A stretch of 64,000 bases of DNA from Scenedesmus sp. ARA3 (GCA_004335835.1 RWJK01001830.1:18627-82626), one strand, 5' to 3'; shown: positions 11,834-23,705, counted from the stretch's first letter. Numbers and translations: made by a program. Notes: a model not told the origin generated them from the sequence alone.

Positions 11834-13062
11834 CGCAGGTTAGGCTCATGTGGACAACTGTAGTTGTGTGGCCCAAGGAGGGCTTGAATTACGGCTGGTT
11901 AAGGACAACAGTGGCAGTTGAAGCTGGTCAGCGGCGCTGCCAAGTTTTGGGCAGGAAGAGCTTTACCAAGGGTTTTGTGAGTGCTACGGCTGACAGCAGC
12001 ACAGAAGAGGTGCACTGTATGGTCTCTGTGTCGGGCAGGGTCCATGATTGGGCAATCTCAGTCTTTACGTCGTTCTGTAGCATCAGCTGGGTTCAACCGG
12101 GGGCGCCTTCTGTGAGGGCCGGATGGCACATCCGTATCTGAGAGCTGCAGCGCTTTCGCCCCGCTGGGGCACCAGGTACCTGGCTAGCTGCAGCTGGCAT
12201 GAGTATTTGTTGGAGGCAATAGACCATTGTCGCAGCAACATTGCGGGCAAACTGATGTCGCCGCATGGTGACATCGACGTTCCACGGCAGCCAGCTAGCG
12301 ATATGTTGTCATGGCTCATTCTGGCAAGCATGTTGTGTGTCGTCATGGCAGGCTCCTTGTGCATTGGGTTGATCAAGTAGTGCTGATGACATGAAGACAG
12401 GTGCATCTGCCAGCCAGCTGTACAGCTACAACATGTTCAGCCGCCAGGCTGCTCCTGAATGGCAGCAGCCAACAGCACCGGAGCTCCCGTGTGACTGGCA
12501 TGCACACTGTGTGGCATGGTTAGCAGAACTGCTCTGCTAGCTTCCCACTGCTGGTGGTGAGCTACATAGTCAGCTTCGTGCCATGCCAGATGCTCATTAC
12601 AGGCACGGCCTTTCCACTGGTTCCTCACACAAGGTAACTGTGGTTGCACGCCGCTTCTCCCTTTGCATGCCAAGCTGCCTTGCTTTTTGGTCAATTCTGT
12701 TGTTGTTGTATCACGGCACGCTTGGCCAGCGGAGTAACTGTGCTGGCGCTGGCTTTTCTTCATGCTATGGACGCCACGTGGCCGTTGATACTCTTAAACG
12801 TGGCCGTGCTGCGCCACAGATGATCATCTGCCTCATGAGACAGCGCTGAAAGGTGCTTGCCACTGGCAAGCAGGCTGTCTTGCCTCTGAACTTATTGCAG
12901 ACATTCTGGCAGCGACCCTTTCGCAAACCTCTCGAGCCGCAGCAAATGTTTTTGTTGTGTGCAAAAGTGTGCGCTGGTAAATCCATCAGAAACAAGGACC
13001 GACGCAATAAAGCCATCGGCTACTGCCGTGACCATATCCCATATGGAGCAGCTGAACAGTGC
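11834..13062. other. Convergent spacer between the ArfGAP gene and LRR-1
   Basis: Both flanking genes end here (plus-strand stop at 11833, minus-strand stop at 13063), so it should contain two 3' UTRs. No frame shows coding composition, no repeat array is evident, and I found no clear TGTAA near the ArfGAP stop. Confidence 0.45.
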
Positions 13063-15213
13063 CTATAGTAAACAGAAATCGATGCTGTCATCCAGCAGCT
13101 GCAACCACGACAATTGCAGCGACTGTGCTGTGCTCAAGGGTGATGCTGTACGGCGCTCATTCTCGCCGGCAATGCCAAGCTCGCCACGCCACTTGCGCCA
13201 CGGCACCCTTGCCCCTGGCAAGCTTGCCCGCAAGCTGCCCATCACCTCAGCCGCCACCTCCTCATCAGAACACAGATCCAGCCGCTGCAGGCGCGACAGC
13301 CCTGACAGCAGCAGCAGGTCCTTCCGGCTCGCCTCATTTTGCCACTGCGCCTGCCAACCGCCTGCCAGCCGCAGCCGTGTCAGCTGCGTCATGAGGCCAA
13401 CCGCTGCCATGCAGCGGCTGGTGTAGCCGTCACGCGACTCTAGCTGCAGCTCCTGCAGCTGTGTCAATCTGTGCGCCAATGCATCCAAGTCGCTGCTGTC
13501 AAACCCGCCTTCCCTGTTGACCAGCACCAGCCGCGTCAGCCCAGTCAGGGCCGCCAGTGCTGCCAGCTGGCATGGTTGCAGCTCATTCTCATTGGCGCTG
13601 AGCCAGCCGCCTCCTCTGGCTGCCAGGCGTGTGGCAGTGCTCAGGTCCCTGAGCAGCGGCAGGCCTGCCAGGCTGCCGCACACGCTGACTGGACAGCCTG
13701 CAATCTCATCGTCATCTGGGTTGCCCATGCAGAAGGCATCTGCCCCGCCATGGTAGCATGAGCCTCCTGTTAGCTGCAGCTTGGTGAGGCTGCTGGCTGC
13801 TGCTGCGCACATCGTGATCGTGTTCAACTGCTGCAGGGTTGCTGGGTACCACTTGAAGCTCATGGAGAGCTCGCGCAGGTGCGGCAGGTTGTGCCAAACA
13901 TGGGCTGTTGCAGCCGCCACATCAGCTGCCTCGTAGTGTAGCGCCAGCTCCTGTAGTGCTGTCAGCTGCGAGAGCCGCTGTAGCGGCTCCCACCTGTTGG
14001 ATACTACGGTGAAGCTCAAGCGCTGCAGCTGCTGCAGCCTGGACAGTGCGTGGAAATGACTGTCGTCCAGGGTGAGTATGCGGCCCAGATGTAGCACCTG
14101 CAGCTGTGTTGGCAGCTGCAGCATCAACTCAACAGGCCAGGCTGTGGCTGCAAACTCTGTCAGCGATGTTAAGTGAGTCATGCTGACATCATTGCATGCC
14201 CAAAGCTGGTCAGGCTCGCCAGGATCCAGCTGCAGCTGCCGCAGCGGCAGCGGCAGGGCCAGCAGCTGCTGCAGCGGCTGATCCAGCGTGGACCAAAAGC
14301 CACCAAGCTTGAGTGATGTCAGCTGCGGAAGCTGGCCTAGGGCGCCCAGACATTCACCTCGGGCTGCAGTGTCACTGACGCCACCATACAGCTGCAGCTG
14401 CTTCAGTTTGGTCATGCTGGCAAACGCTGCTGATGTTGCTGCATCTTCTGCAGAGCTGCTGTGCTCCAGGTGCAGCGACAGAGCCGTCAAGCTGTGTGCC
14501 GGCAGCGCAGCGAGTAGGGCTGGCGTATGTTCACTGCTGAAGCTGGCAAGCTGCAGGCAAGGCCGCTGCACCAGCTGCTGCTGCTGCTGATGGCAGGTGG
14601 TGCTGGGCCTGGCTGCTTCCGCTGCAGCCACTGCTCCTGCTGCTGCTGCAGCTGCTGTAACTGTGGCTGGTGCAGCTGCATGTGTGCCCAGTGCTGCAGC
14701 TGCTGCCTCTAAGGCTTGCTGCTGCAGCAGCAGGGCTGCGTTGATAGACGGGCCCTCAGGGGGTCCTTGATCCATGTCTTGCTCATCTGTTGTTGCGGCA
14801 CGCAGCTCTATGCTTGTGACTAGCGAGGCGTGAGTGTGCAACCAGCTGCGAAAGCTCATCATCTGTTGCGCAGCTGGGTGTGCGTCCAGCACAGCATGTG
14901 CGTTGCGAGCCCCACACTGCTGCACTGCCTCCCTCCAGGCCTTGCATGCTCGCGCTGCTGCACACAGCACCCGGGGGTCTGTGTTGAGCGCTGGGTGCTC
15001 CGCAGCAATGGACAACGCTGTAGTTGCTGGAATGTGGGGCGCACCTGCCTGCAGTAGCAGAAGGTGCAGCACAGCAGTAGCAGCAGCAGCAGCGGCAGCA
15101 GTAGAATCAGCAGCTGCAGCAGTGAGATAGGCAGAATTATGCGTTCTTTTCGGCAGTGCAAAGCAACATCGACGCATCTGTGCACAGTTCCTCCTACCCT
15201 CCCTCCTGCACAT
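13063..15213 (-). CDS. LRR-1: leucine-rich-repeat protein with F-box-like N-terminus
   Basis: An open frame of 716 codons from ATG at 15213 to the stop at 13063. A conserved family block lies at about residues 65-100 (HPALNTDP, CAAARACKAWREAVQQC). Its spacing of hydrophobic, Cys and Trp residues resembles an F-box helix pair, but the match is weak and is inference. An Ala/Gln-rich linker follows, then LRRs through most of the protein (for example LTGLTRLVLVNREG, LTQLQELQLESRDG). The other members start their long exon just after a CTGCAG acceptor. The equivalent acceptor here would begin the exon at 15048, so the first 55 residues (including an Ala run) may be intron read-through, with a first exon upstream that I could not place. 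The C-terminus is unlike the other copies, so this is a divergent member. It may be an F-box substrate adaptor or another binding scaffold. Confidence 0.75.
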   Translation of the reverse strand: MCRREGRRNCAQMRRCCFALPKRTHNSAYLTAAAADSTAAAAAAATAVLHLLLLQAGAPHIPATTALSIAAEHPALNTDPRVLCAAARACKAWREAVQQCGARNAHAVLDAHPAAQQMMSFRSWLHTHASLVTSIELRAATTDEQDMDQGPPEGPSINAALLLQQQALEAAAAALGTHAAAPATVTAAAAAAGAVAAAEAARPSTTCHQQQQQLVQRPCLQLASFSSEHTPALLAALPAHSLTALSLHLEHSSSAEDAATSAAFASMTKLKQLQLYGGVSDTAARGECLGALGQLPQLTSLKLGGFWSTLDQPLQQLLALPLPLRQLQLDPGEPDQLWACNDVSMTHLTSLTEFAATAWPVELMLQLPTQLQVLHLGRILTLDDSHFHALSRLQQLQRLSFTVVSNRWEPLQRLSQLTALQELALHYEAADVAAATAHVWHNLPHLRELSMSFKWYPATLQQLNTITMCAAAASSLTKLQLTGGSCYHGGADAFCMGNPDDDEIAGCPVSVCGSLAGLPLLRDLSTATRLAARGGGWLSANENELQPCQLAALAALTGLTRLVLVNREGGFDSSDLDALAHRLTQLQELQLESRDGYTSRCMAAVGLMTQLTRLRLAGGWQAQWQNEASRKDLLLLSGLSRLQRLDLCSDEEVAAEVMGSLRASLPGARVPWRKWRGELGIAGENERRTASPLSTAQSLQLSWLQLLDDSIDFCLL

Positions 15214-16820
15214 CAAACAGTCCCAGCAGCAGTGATCTGCAACTTGCGAACGCAGAGCTTGTTGTTGCTGTTGATGCAGTATTTAAGTTTTCACAAGCTA
15301 TCCAATGTTTCAACTCAGCCAAGGACCGATGTGAAGCACGTGAAAAGCTGCTCACTCGCTTGTTGCTTTCCGGCCTTTGCATCTCACTGGTTATGTGCTA
15401 GCAGGGATACGAAACTCACAACTGCAAGATTAATTTATTAGTTTGATCAAGTGGGAGTTTACGATGTGATTTGCTACAGAACACGCGTAGGGTACTCGGT
15501 GGCACCCAAAGTGGGTGGCCCACCATGACCTTCCGCCACCTCCGAGTGTGACCTTCCTTCCGTCTCAATCCCGCAGGAACCTTCCTTCCCGACCCTTTCC
15601 ACCTTTTGAGCTGCCTCAACGACTAAGTTCTTGAATAGATAAGTCGAAAGAAATACTGCGACTGTCTGTCATGCCCGCAATGACAAAGCACCACTGGCGG
15701 GTTGAACAGACACATGCGCTGACAGTAACAACAGGCTGCTGTACTTGTTCCTGCACTGGTTTCTCAGCTTGGTTCGACCCCTGACTCTTCACCAGAAGGA
15801 GTCAATCCCTGGTTGACAAGCAAGCCTTTTTCGCCTCTGAAGCAGGTACTGCCTGCTGGCAGCTACTGCCTCGCAGTGACTGGATTTTGACTGGCTTTTT
15901 TGACTGGCTTTCTTTTTTCAACGAACTACAAACGGCAGTGAAGCATTGCTCTCGGCGCACGGAAAAATAAAGCGCGCGCATCAATTAGCTGTTTACAGTC
16001 ACTGTGAAGTTCAGCATCACACAGCTTCACATCATATTATGCTAGTCGTACTATGCTTCTTTTGATCCGTGCACACCCACCTAGTGGAACTGCGCCGCAC
16101 AGTTGTGCAGCATGCTGCGCATACTTGGAGAAGTCAAGAATGATCAAAGCCGTGTCATGCTGCTGCTGCTGCTGCCTGCACGAAATCAACAACACAAGTA
16201 ATAGATGCGATCGCCTGTTCATTCAGCCGCTCCTGTGGGGCGCGGGGCCGATGGCGACGTTGCTATGGCTTAAATGGTAACATGATGATGATGATGATGA
16301 ACACAAGTAATAGATGCGAACTGACAGTGAAAGGTCTCCGCCCTTGCAGGTCATTACTTGATATAGCCACAGCAACAGTACCAGTGACCCACACGTCATC
16401 GTACAGGCACCAGGTGCAACACCAAAGTAGGCGATGGCCCATGCTAGTTGTGACCATAACATTCAGCAATTGGCAGTATCACTGCTGCTGTAGGGTCAAA
16501 CACACCATATGAGCAGTGTCAGCAGTGGTCCACACAGCATCGCGCAGGCACGACGGTAGGCAATGGTCCATGCTGTTGGCAAGAACACATTGCAGCATTC
16601 TGTCATTGTAGACTGACAATATGCCACTGTTGATGCATAAAGACCAGCCATACTTTGCACACATCAAACAGCAAAAGCAGCCGCCATGGCATGGCTGCCA
16701 CCCGTTGCTGCAGTGTATGCGCTGTGTGCTGTGACAGGTGCAAGCGAGTCAACGGCAGTGCAGACGTGTATGTTGCGCTTCAACCACAGTTCAAGCAATT
16801 ACGAATGTCTGACCACAGCT
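15214..16820. other. Spacer between LRR-1 and LRR-2, promoter side of LRR-1
   Basis: No frame with coding character. The word ACACAAGTAATAGATGCGA occurs twice, near 16193 and 16302. An ATG triplet run lies at 16281-16300. A degenerate duplicated phrase, GTAGGC(G/A)ATGG(C/T)CCATGCT, is found near 16427 and 16555. A first exon for LRR-1 may lie near its left end. Confidence 0.4.
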
Positions 16821-18650
16821 TCACCAGCGTTGCTGCTGCCGCACTCTCCAAGGCTCATCCCAATCTGCCATTGGATCAGCCGTGTTCTCGTCCAAATCAC
16901 AGTAAAACTTCTGCAGCCTGGTCAAGCCCGTAAGTCGCATCACGCTGCGCCGCGTCAGCGCCACATTGTCCTGCAAGTTCAGCTCAGTGAGCTGTGTCAG
17001 GCGCCCAAGTGCCGCGCAACATGGCCCTTCCAAGCTGCAGTCGCGCAGGTCCAGGTGCCGCAGCTGCTGCAAGTTGCTCGCCAGCATTGTAGCTGCCACG
17101 TCCCCAACCCTCACGCCCGTCAGCACCAGCCGCGTGAGCCCAGTCAGCACACGCAAGCCCAGCAGGCCACCCTTCTCCAGGTAAGACGCTGGCCCAATGC
17201 ACAGGCCCAGGTCCCGTAGGCGGGTCAGGCGTGTCAAGCTTTGGCTGAGCGCAACACTGCGGGTACGAAACTGCCCGGGGACTTCCACCCAGGCCTGTAG
17301 CTGCAGCTTGGTGAGCTGTGTGGCTGCTGCTATGCCTTGCAGGATGGCGTCCATCTGCTGCTGGGAGGGGCCCTGATCGCACCTGTAGTCCAAGATCAGC
17401 TCCTGCAGCTGCGGCAGCTTCGCCCAAACCACTGCTGTGGTGACTGATTCCTGCAAGCCAGTGTACTCCAGTGCGACACACTGCAGGGCTGGGAGCTGTT
17501 CTGCCATACACAGCAGCAGGCGCTGATCTGAGAAGCCAACACAGAGGTAGAGGTCCTGCAGCTGCCGCAGGTTCAGCACATGCATAAGGCGGCACGTGCT
17601 TATGGGCGTGCGCAGCACCAGGCATTGCAGGTTTGCTGGCAGCGTCCATGACGCGTGCTCTGCAGGTGCAGCCAGTTCTGGCAACCCCCGTCCCACTTGC
17701 AGCTTCTCCAGCTGAGACAAGTGCGACAAGTCTGCCGCTGGCAGGGCCTGATCTTGCCCTGTCAGCCCTAGGCGCAGCTGCTGCAGCGGCGGCGGCCGTG
17801 CCAGCAGCGCGTGCATCACCTGCCAGCAGCGCGTGCATCACCTGCCAGCAGCGCGTGCATCACCTGCCAGCAGCACGTGCATCACCTGCTCCATGCCTGA
17901 CCACCCGCCCTCCAAGGTGAGGTACGTCAGCCGGGTGAGGCGTGTCAGCTCAACCAGGCAGCTGCCTGACACGCAGTCGTGTTCAGGAGCACAGGCGAGG
18001 CGCAGCTCGCGTAGGTTGATGAGGTGAACCAGTGCTGCTGCGATGGTATCCTCAAAGCAATCCACTTCCCCCATGATGTTGAGCTGCAAGTCCAGGTGGG
18101 TTAGGCTGTGGGCTGGCAGCGACGCCATCAAGTCTGGATCATGTTCGTAGTTGCTGGTGAAGCTCTCCAACTGCAGGCGCTGCTGCTGCTGCTGCTGGTG
18201 GTGGTGCTGTTGTCCATGAGTCTCTGCAGCTGCAATGCGGGACCCTGCTGCCGCTGACTGCAGCGCACCCAGCAAGATCTGGTGCGCTTCCCCGACGTCC
18301 CTTGCCGACGGCAAGCAGTCATCATAATCAGACTCATCATCACTTGTATCATCTGGATCCACGTTGGCAGTGATGCTCCTGACGAGCGGGGCGTGCTTGA
18401 CCAGCCAGTCTGCAAAGCCACGCAGCTGCGGCAGTGGCAAATAGCAGTTGAATGCCATGGCTGTGTTGCAAGCACCGCACTGCTGCACTGCCTGCCGCCA
18501 GGCCTTGCAAGACTGCATGACAGCGCACACGAGTTTGGGGTCCGCGCTGAGCTCAGGGTGCTGCAGGGGGATGGTCAGGTCAACTGCTGGCCTCCCATGC
18601 AGTGCCAGCTGCTTGGTTGGCGGCGTACTGTTTGACGTGTCCTGCAGCAT
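16821..18650 (-). CDS. LRR-2: leucine-rich-repeat protein interrupted by a 22-bp repeat, possibly a new intron
   Basis: Proposed CDS is complement of join(16821..17819, 17886..18650), 587 aa. The N-terminal family block is at about 30-60 (HPELSADPKLVC, SCKAWRQAVQQCGACN); LRRs follow to the end. Without splicing, the frame from 18650 stops at 17838-17840 and reopens in the same frame at 17819. The break lies in four copies of a 22-bp unit. Three units (17820-17885) make a 66-nt segment starting GTGATG and ending GGCAG, flanked by CAG upstream and GTG downstream. Removing it gives the uninterrupted family sequence (GMEQVMHVLLA joined to RPPPLQQL). If it is not spliced, this is a truncated gene of about 270 codons. 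ATG 18650 is chosen because the frame further upstream opens only with TTG; a small first exon upstream, as in other members, is likely but unplaced. Confidence 0.7.
17798..17885 (-). repeat. Four tandem copies of a 22-bp unit with AG^GT at each boundary
   Basis: On the coding strand the units are 17885-17864, 17863-17842, 17841-17820 and 17819-17798. Each begins GTGATGCAC and ends CTGCTGGCA(G/C). Copy 1 differs from the next two by one base, and copy 4 ends in C where it meets unique sequence. Three unit lengths equal 66 bp, so the frame after the array equals the frame before it, but copy 3 contains an in-frame TGA. Confidence 0.95.
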
Positions 18651-19428
18651 GTGCAGCAGCACAGCACAGGCATGCGACACTTGCAAAATGGGCTATGTGT
18701 TTTGTTGTTGCTCAAATTGGATGCTGGTGAGAACAACCTCCAGTGTTGTGAGGTAGCAGTGGGTTAACCTGACAATTGTCACAGAGAGGTTGCATGATAC
18801 CTGACACGTACGCTTGCAGAGTAGCATCCGCTGTAGCTGGTACAGGCGGTTTGAAGCAGCTGGCTAATATCAACTTGAGGTTGCCAGACGTGTTTGCTGC
18901 TCACCTTTCCATGGCCCTCCATGATGCCTGCTGCACACCAGAGTGCAGTACGTACTGCAGTGTACTGCTGTGGTAGTGCTACTGCTCTGATGTCACATGA
19001 CAGCTGCTGTTCGAGCTGCAGCTGGATTGCTGGCAGTCAAACCACGCCAAAATAAGTTCGCAAGTCGCTATAGTTGTAGTCTCTGACAGACAACACGGTG
19101 CGGTTGAGCTGACTGGAGCTTGGGCCGGAGTCTTCAGTTGGGGCTCACGTGTACTGTCTGCGGCTGATAGTGGTTGCACTCACTAACTCGCAGCCACAAC
19201 ATTTTTTTCAACACGTGGTTAGAGACAGCTCGCATTTCAAAGCAGTGCGCGCCTCCTGTCAATGGTACTGCCCGCTCGAAACCCTTCAGGTCCCAGAAGG
19301 GTTGTTTTGTAATCGGTTGCCAGCAGCGCCACGATGTCGAAGCACACGGTAATCAAAATGGTTTATCTGTTCCCATTGTCAACTACACCCAAGACAGCGC
19401 TTGAGATGGTGCTGAGGCTTCCTGTTTG
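18651..19428. promoter_or_regulatory. Divergent region between LRR-2 and the DHH gene
   Basis: About 780 bp lie between the start chosen for LRR-2 (minus) and ATG 19429 of the DHH gene (plus). Both promoters should be here, plus the unplaced first exon of LRR-2. No repeat or conserved element is obvious, and the common block found upstream of the array members was not recognised. Confidence 0.45.
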
Positions 19429-21829
19429 ATGCTGAGTGCCACAAGCCGCTTACGGCACTGCCTGCTACCGATCGGCAGGAGCTACAGCCTCCTGAGGCAT
19501 GTGCCCTCTGTGAAGCTTAGTAGATCAGCTGAGGCGGAACACAGCCAGCCACCATCATCAGGGCACAGTGAAGGGCCACTGCAGCAAATGGCAGACCCGC
19601 TGCTGCAGACAATAGCAGCAGACAACCCGCCTGTAGTGTTCTACCACTACCCATGTGCAGATGGTGGGTGTTCAAACTCCAAATGTGTTACAGTATCGCA
19701 ATCTGTGCTTTGGTGCCTGCTTCTTGTTCACATGTGTGATGTGTTCATGCTGCAAAGGCTGCTGCCTCGCGTTGCTGCTGCATGGCTGAGTTGCTGTTGC
19801 TGCTGGCAAATCTGCTGCAGGCATCTTTGCTGCGCTTGCGGCTACGTTGTACTTCAGGAGCAGGGGCGTGCAGCCGCGCTGCGTGCCGCATGAGGTGTAC
19901 CGCAGCGTGCAGCTGGCAGAGCTGCAGCTGCAGGTGACGACAGCAGCCGTGGGCAGAGTCAATCAGCTTGGATGAGGCTGGCAGCACTGCAGGCAGCAGG
20001 GCTGCACGCCTCTGCCATTTCACCTTTCACGATCAAAGCAATGACCATGCATCGTATTGCCCCAAGCAAAATTTTGAACACATTCTTAGCGTCACCCTCC
20101 CATGCACCCAAACTCATGCACTGACACCTTCTCCCCTCAAACCGCCACACCACTCGCATTCGCCACCCCACAGCCGCAGTCTGTGGCCTTCCTACTGGAC
20201 TACTCAGGGCCTGATGGCTTCCCACAGCAGCTGGCACAGCAGCTGCGTGCAGTAGTAGTGCTGGACCACCACAAGACCGCGGCAGCACAGCTTGCAGACA
20301 CAGCAAGCCACCCGCCCAACCTGCATGTGCACATGGACATGGGCCGCAGCGGCGCAACCATTGCCCGGGACTTCTTTGCGCCGCCAGGCATGAGCGAGCA
20401 GCTGCAGCACATATTTAGGTGAGAGCGGCGATGTGTGTGGCAGGGTGAAGCTGTGTGCTGCTTGGTGGCTGATGCAGGGCTCAGGAATAGCACATCTACG
20501 CAGGGCGAAGGCGTCTGCTCGCATGCGCTGTCCTTGCTCATGCACCGCTTCACTGCTTTGCCAAGGGGCATCTGTCGTACATCTGTCGTAGTATTACCTC
20601 GTTCTGTGCCTCTCATCTGCTTTTGTGCCTAGTATTGTGCCTCTCATCTGCCTTTGTGCCTCGTATTGTGCGTCTCATCTGTTTGCTGTACCGCTTCTGC
20701 CCTGCAGAATGGCGCAGACCTGCCAATGCTGCTACTCCTTGTTTGTCTCGTTCTGTTGTACGGCTGCATTGTTTGTCTCGTTCTGTTGTACGGCTGCATG
20801 TCACATCTGATGTTCGACGCTGCTGTCCTCTGCCTGCCTGCAGCATGGTGGAGGACGCCGACCTGTGGCGCTGGGCGCTGCCGGGCAGCCGCGCCTTCCA
20901 CGCGGGGCTCAGCGCGCGCAAGCTGGAGTTCAACTGCATAGCCAACCCGGGCATATGGGAGGAGCTGCTGGCGCTGGACCCGCAGCAGGTCATCGCAGAG
21001 GTGAGGGGGCTTGGTGCGCTGGCTGCTTGGGGCCAGTTTAAGGGAGGCGCTGAGAAGCACAGTGTTCTGTCGTCGCTGCTGATGCAACAGCGATTTGCAG
21101 GACCACAACAGATGATTACAGAGTGAGGAGCTGCGGCAGCTGCTATTGTGCACCCGCTGGGTCAGCTGTCGTAGGGTGGCAGCAGCTGCTGGAGGCCCCA
21201 GTGTTCTTCAGGAGCTGCTGGTGAAGAAGCCAGCTGCAGTGGCAGCAGATGGGATGCCTGTCAAGCAATGATTAACGACGGTGTACATGTCATGGCAGCG
21301 CACATGTCATCAGATGCTCCTTGCGGTAACACAAGACATATTGATGACAACCTTTTCCCAACTTTGTCAACTGCTCACTGAGTATTAACTATCACTTGCA
21401 GTTTACTTCGAACTGTAATCAGAAGCTAGCACGCCATGACTTGCTGAATTTATATCTTATCATATTGTATGTTCAACCGCGCCCCTGCAGGGTGAGGTGG
21501 TCATTCAGCACCAGGAGCAGCTCATTGCCGAGGCGCTGCAGGGCGCGCAGCAGCACCAGCTGGGTGGGGCGCAGGGCGCCAGCCGCGGCTGGGGCAGCTG
21601 CCTGGGCTGCAGGGTGGCCGGGGAGCTCACCAAGTACAGGTGAGGGACAGCAGCGTGTGGTGTATGCTGCTGCGTACGTGGCTGGCTGCTGTCAAGGATT
21701 TAACAATTGATGTGTTGTGGGGCAGCAGCTGGTGCTGGGGATGTAGTACCTGGCTGGCGCAACCATCCTGCACTCTGAACTGGGGTGTGCTGCGGCTGCA
21801 CTGTTTTGCCCAGCGCTGAGTGTAGTGTA

Positions 21830-21883
<54 letters not shown>

Positions 21884-22271
21884 AGGAGCCAGCTGGGCAA
21901 TAGGCTTGCGCAGCGCAGTGCTGAGCTGGGGATGTCACCGGTGGGGCTGGTGGCATACCATGAGGTGCGGCGCAGCACAGATTTCTGCTTCCAAGCCGCC
22001 AGCATGCCAGCTGTCTGTCCTATTGCTGCGATCTTCAGGCAGGCTCCATACACGGAGAAAAGGCATTCATGTCATACTGCAATGTGCCTTGTGTCTGCTG
22101 CAGGCTGGCATGCCCAACAAGGACACCCACATCAAGGTGTCGCTGCGCAGCACGGACGGCTTTGACACGTCAGCAGTCAGCGAGGCGTTTGGCGGCGGCG
22201 GCCATGCAGCAGCCAGCAGCTGCATCATCACGCTGGAGGAGCTGCAGGCCTGGCGGGGCATGGCGCGGTAG
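19429..22271 (+). CDS. DHH/DHHA1-family phosphoesterase (NrnA/NrnB-like), organelle-targeted
   Basis: Seven exons: 19429..19663, 19821..19933, 20180..20418, 20844..21000, 21491..21639, 21886..21964, 22104..22271, giving 1140 nt and 379 aa. Phases close at every junction. The N-terminus is Arg/Ser/Leu-rich with almost no acids, like a mitochondrial or plastid presequence. The catalytic half shows YHYPCADG (72-79), LLDYSG (Asp near 123) and the signature LDHH (Asp145-His146-His147), all metal ligands in the DHH superfamily. The C-terminal DHHA1 part has KVSLRS and GGGGHAAAS near 355-365, used for substrate binding. Relatives degrade short RNA oligonucleotides, cyclic dinucleotides or pAp; which applies here cannot be read from the sequence. 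Exon 3 could start six bases earlier at the tandem CAG acceptor (CAGCCGCAG), adding Pro-Gln. It converges on the esterase gene across a 3.4-kb spacer. Confidence 0.88.
20604..20690. repeat. 31-bp tandem repeat in DHH intron 3
   Basis: TCTCATCTG recurs at 20611, 20642 and 20673, a 31-bp period, each with a neighbouring TGTGCCT/GTATTGTGC phrase. It is pyrimidine-rich on the sense strand, inside the intron between exons 3 and 4. Confidence 0.85.
20739..20800. repeat. 30-bp direct duplication in DHH intron 3
   Basis: A 30-bp phrase beginning TGTTTGTCTCGTTCTG and ending GGCTGCAT is repeated back-to-back without differences, about 45 bp before the acceptor of exon 4. It is separate from the 31-bp repeat upstream, so this intron grew at least twice by short tandem copying. 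Confidence 0.9.
21830..21885. repeat. (CTG)n run forming the 3' splice site of DHH intron 5
   Basis: About 17 CTG triplets end directly in CAG (acceptor 21884-21885), in phase with exon 6. This is a second gene with the same arrangement as ArfGAP introns 3 and 8. Confidence 0.9.
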
Positions 22272-22397
22272 CAGCAGCCGGGCGCGTGCAGCCTGGCCAA
22301 TATGGCAGCAGGGCGCTGACGTTGCGTTGCCGAAGGTATTGAGTTGTTGCCCCTCTTCTAAACTAGAGGGGGTTAGGTCAGGATGTAGATTGCGACA

Positions 22398-22479
22398 TCA
22401 GATGACGCGCTCGAGGATAGCTGGTGCACCAGCCACGTGGCTCACCCGTTGCACAATCTCGCGCATGTATGACAGGTGA
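22398..22479 (-). other. Candidate terminal exon, 27 codons, unassigned
   Basis: After an acceptor-like CCCCCAG (ends 22480), one base plus 27 codons run to TGA at 22398. The peptide reads HLSYMREIVQRVSHVAGAPA and ends ILERVI. It has a helical, protein-like character unusual for the shadow frames here. I found no convincing partner exon upstream, so it may be a gene remnant. Confidence 0.25.
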
Positions 22480-23703
22480 CTGGGGGGTGCTCTTAAGCCA
22501 GCACCTGCTGAAAGTTGTTCCCTTTGGCACAGAAACAGCATTGAATTACGGATTGATCAACCAGCTGGGCATGTCACCGTCATCCATGCGCATGGCATGC
22601 ATGCCATCGGCCCAGTGGGCTACAGCTATGCCTCGACAGCCCTGCTGCGCAGAATGCGGTATGTGGCGCGGCACCTTTGGACAATGGATTGGTGACAATT
22701 GCACTTGTTTGGATGCATGTGGCTGACGGCCACAGCGGCTGGCCGTGCTTGCACAAGGGTTTGATGAGTGACACTTGCGGCGCGCTGCAGCTGCACCACT
22801 GATGCAGCAGTTGCAGCATTGTCATGTACGCACGGCACACGCATCCAACAGTATTTGAACCATCTTAAAGTTTTCAATTGCTTTCAACGTCGCCACGAAC
22901 GTCCGGTGCGGTGCATTTATGGTGTCCACGCGTGCACCATCGCCCCCACTGCAGCTGCTTGCACTGCAATTGATTTGCTCGGAGGTGTCGTTTGATTTTG
23001 TGGAGCTGCTGGGCCGTTCACCGACTTAGACCACAAATTTGCTGTTTTAAAATGATACATAGAGCCTGAATCGTGGCTGAGGTTTTTGTTCTGTGCGTTG
23101 ATCGTGATCAACTGCCATACATGACATATGTCGTTGCGACAGACGCCCGCCACCGCCCACCACCGCCCACAACACGAAATAGGATACTTTCAGTGCATTG
23201 GTGAACAGACATGTGTTGATTGCTCTGCTAAATGCTTGTTTTGTGAGTTGTCATGCCCAGGTCGTACATCCTTGTACAACATGTCGGGGTTGCTGGCAGC
23301 AAAATGATCTTAGCAGTCGCTTTATGCAGAGATTGAGGTTTGAACTGGCGTTTCCTACGTTGCGGCCGGCCTGTTGGTACATGCGCTCAATTGGTCGGAC
23401 TTAATGCCAGGTATTCAGCCTCCCTCACCCCGCTTATGCTCAGATATCCCCCTTTAACTCATATACATTCACTTTTTCGCTTTTTTCGGCGTGTTTGGCT
23501 CGATGTTCCACGGCCCCCTCTCTTTTCGGTTGGCGCGCCTGATGACATGAACCCCTCAAACCAAGATACGTGCGACATCATGAAGTTGTAATCAGGCATT
23601 GCATGTAATCTTGCTTCCACACACGCTACCCTCAGTTGTACAAGAAAAAACTACCCATGCAAAGAAGAGGGACCCCATAGATTGCTTGTGCATGCAAATT
23701 TGT

Positions 23704-23705
<2 letters not shown>

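Noticed and set aside
15905..15975. Promoter with TATA box near AAAAATAAAG
   Set aside because: An isolated A/T-rich word with no linked start site. LRR-1 lies 750 bp away and its first exon is unplaced.
17838..18686. Two separate LRR genes at 17838-18686 and 16821-17819
   Set aside because: Both pieces are in the same frame and together make one family-length protein. The break is explained by the 22-bp repeat.
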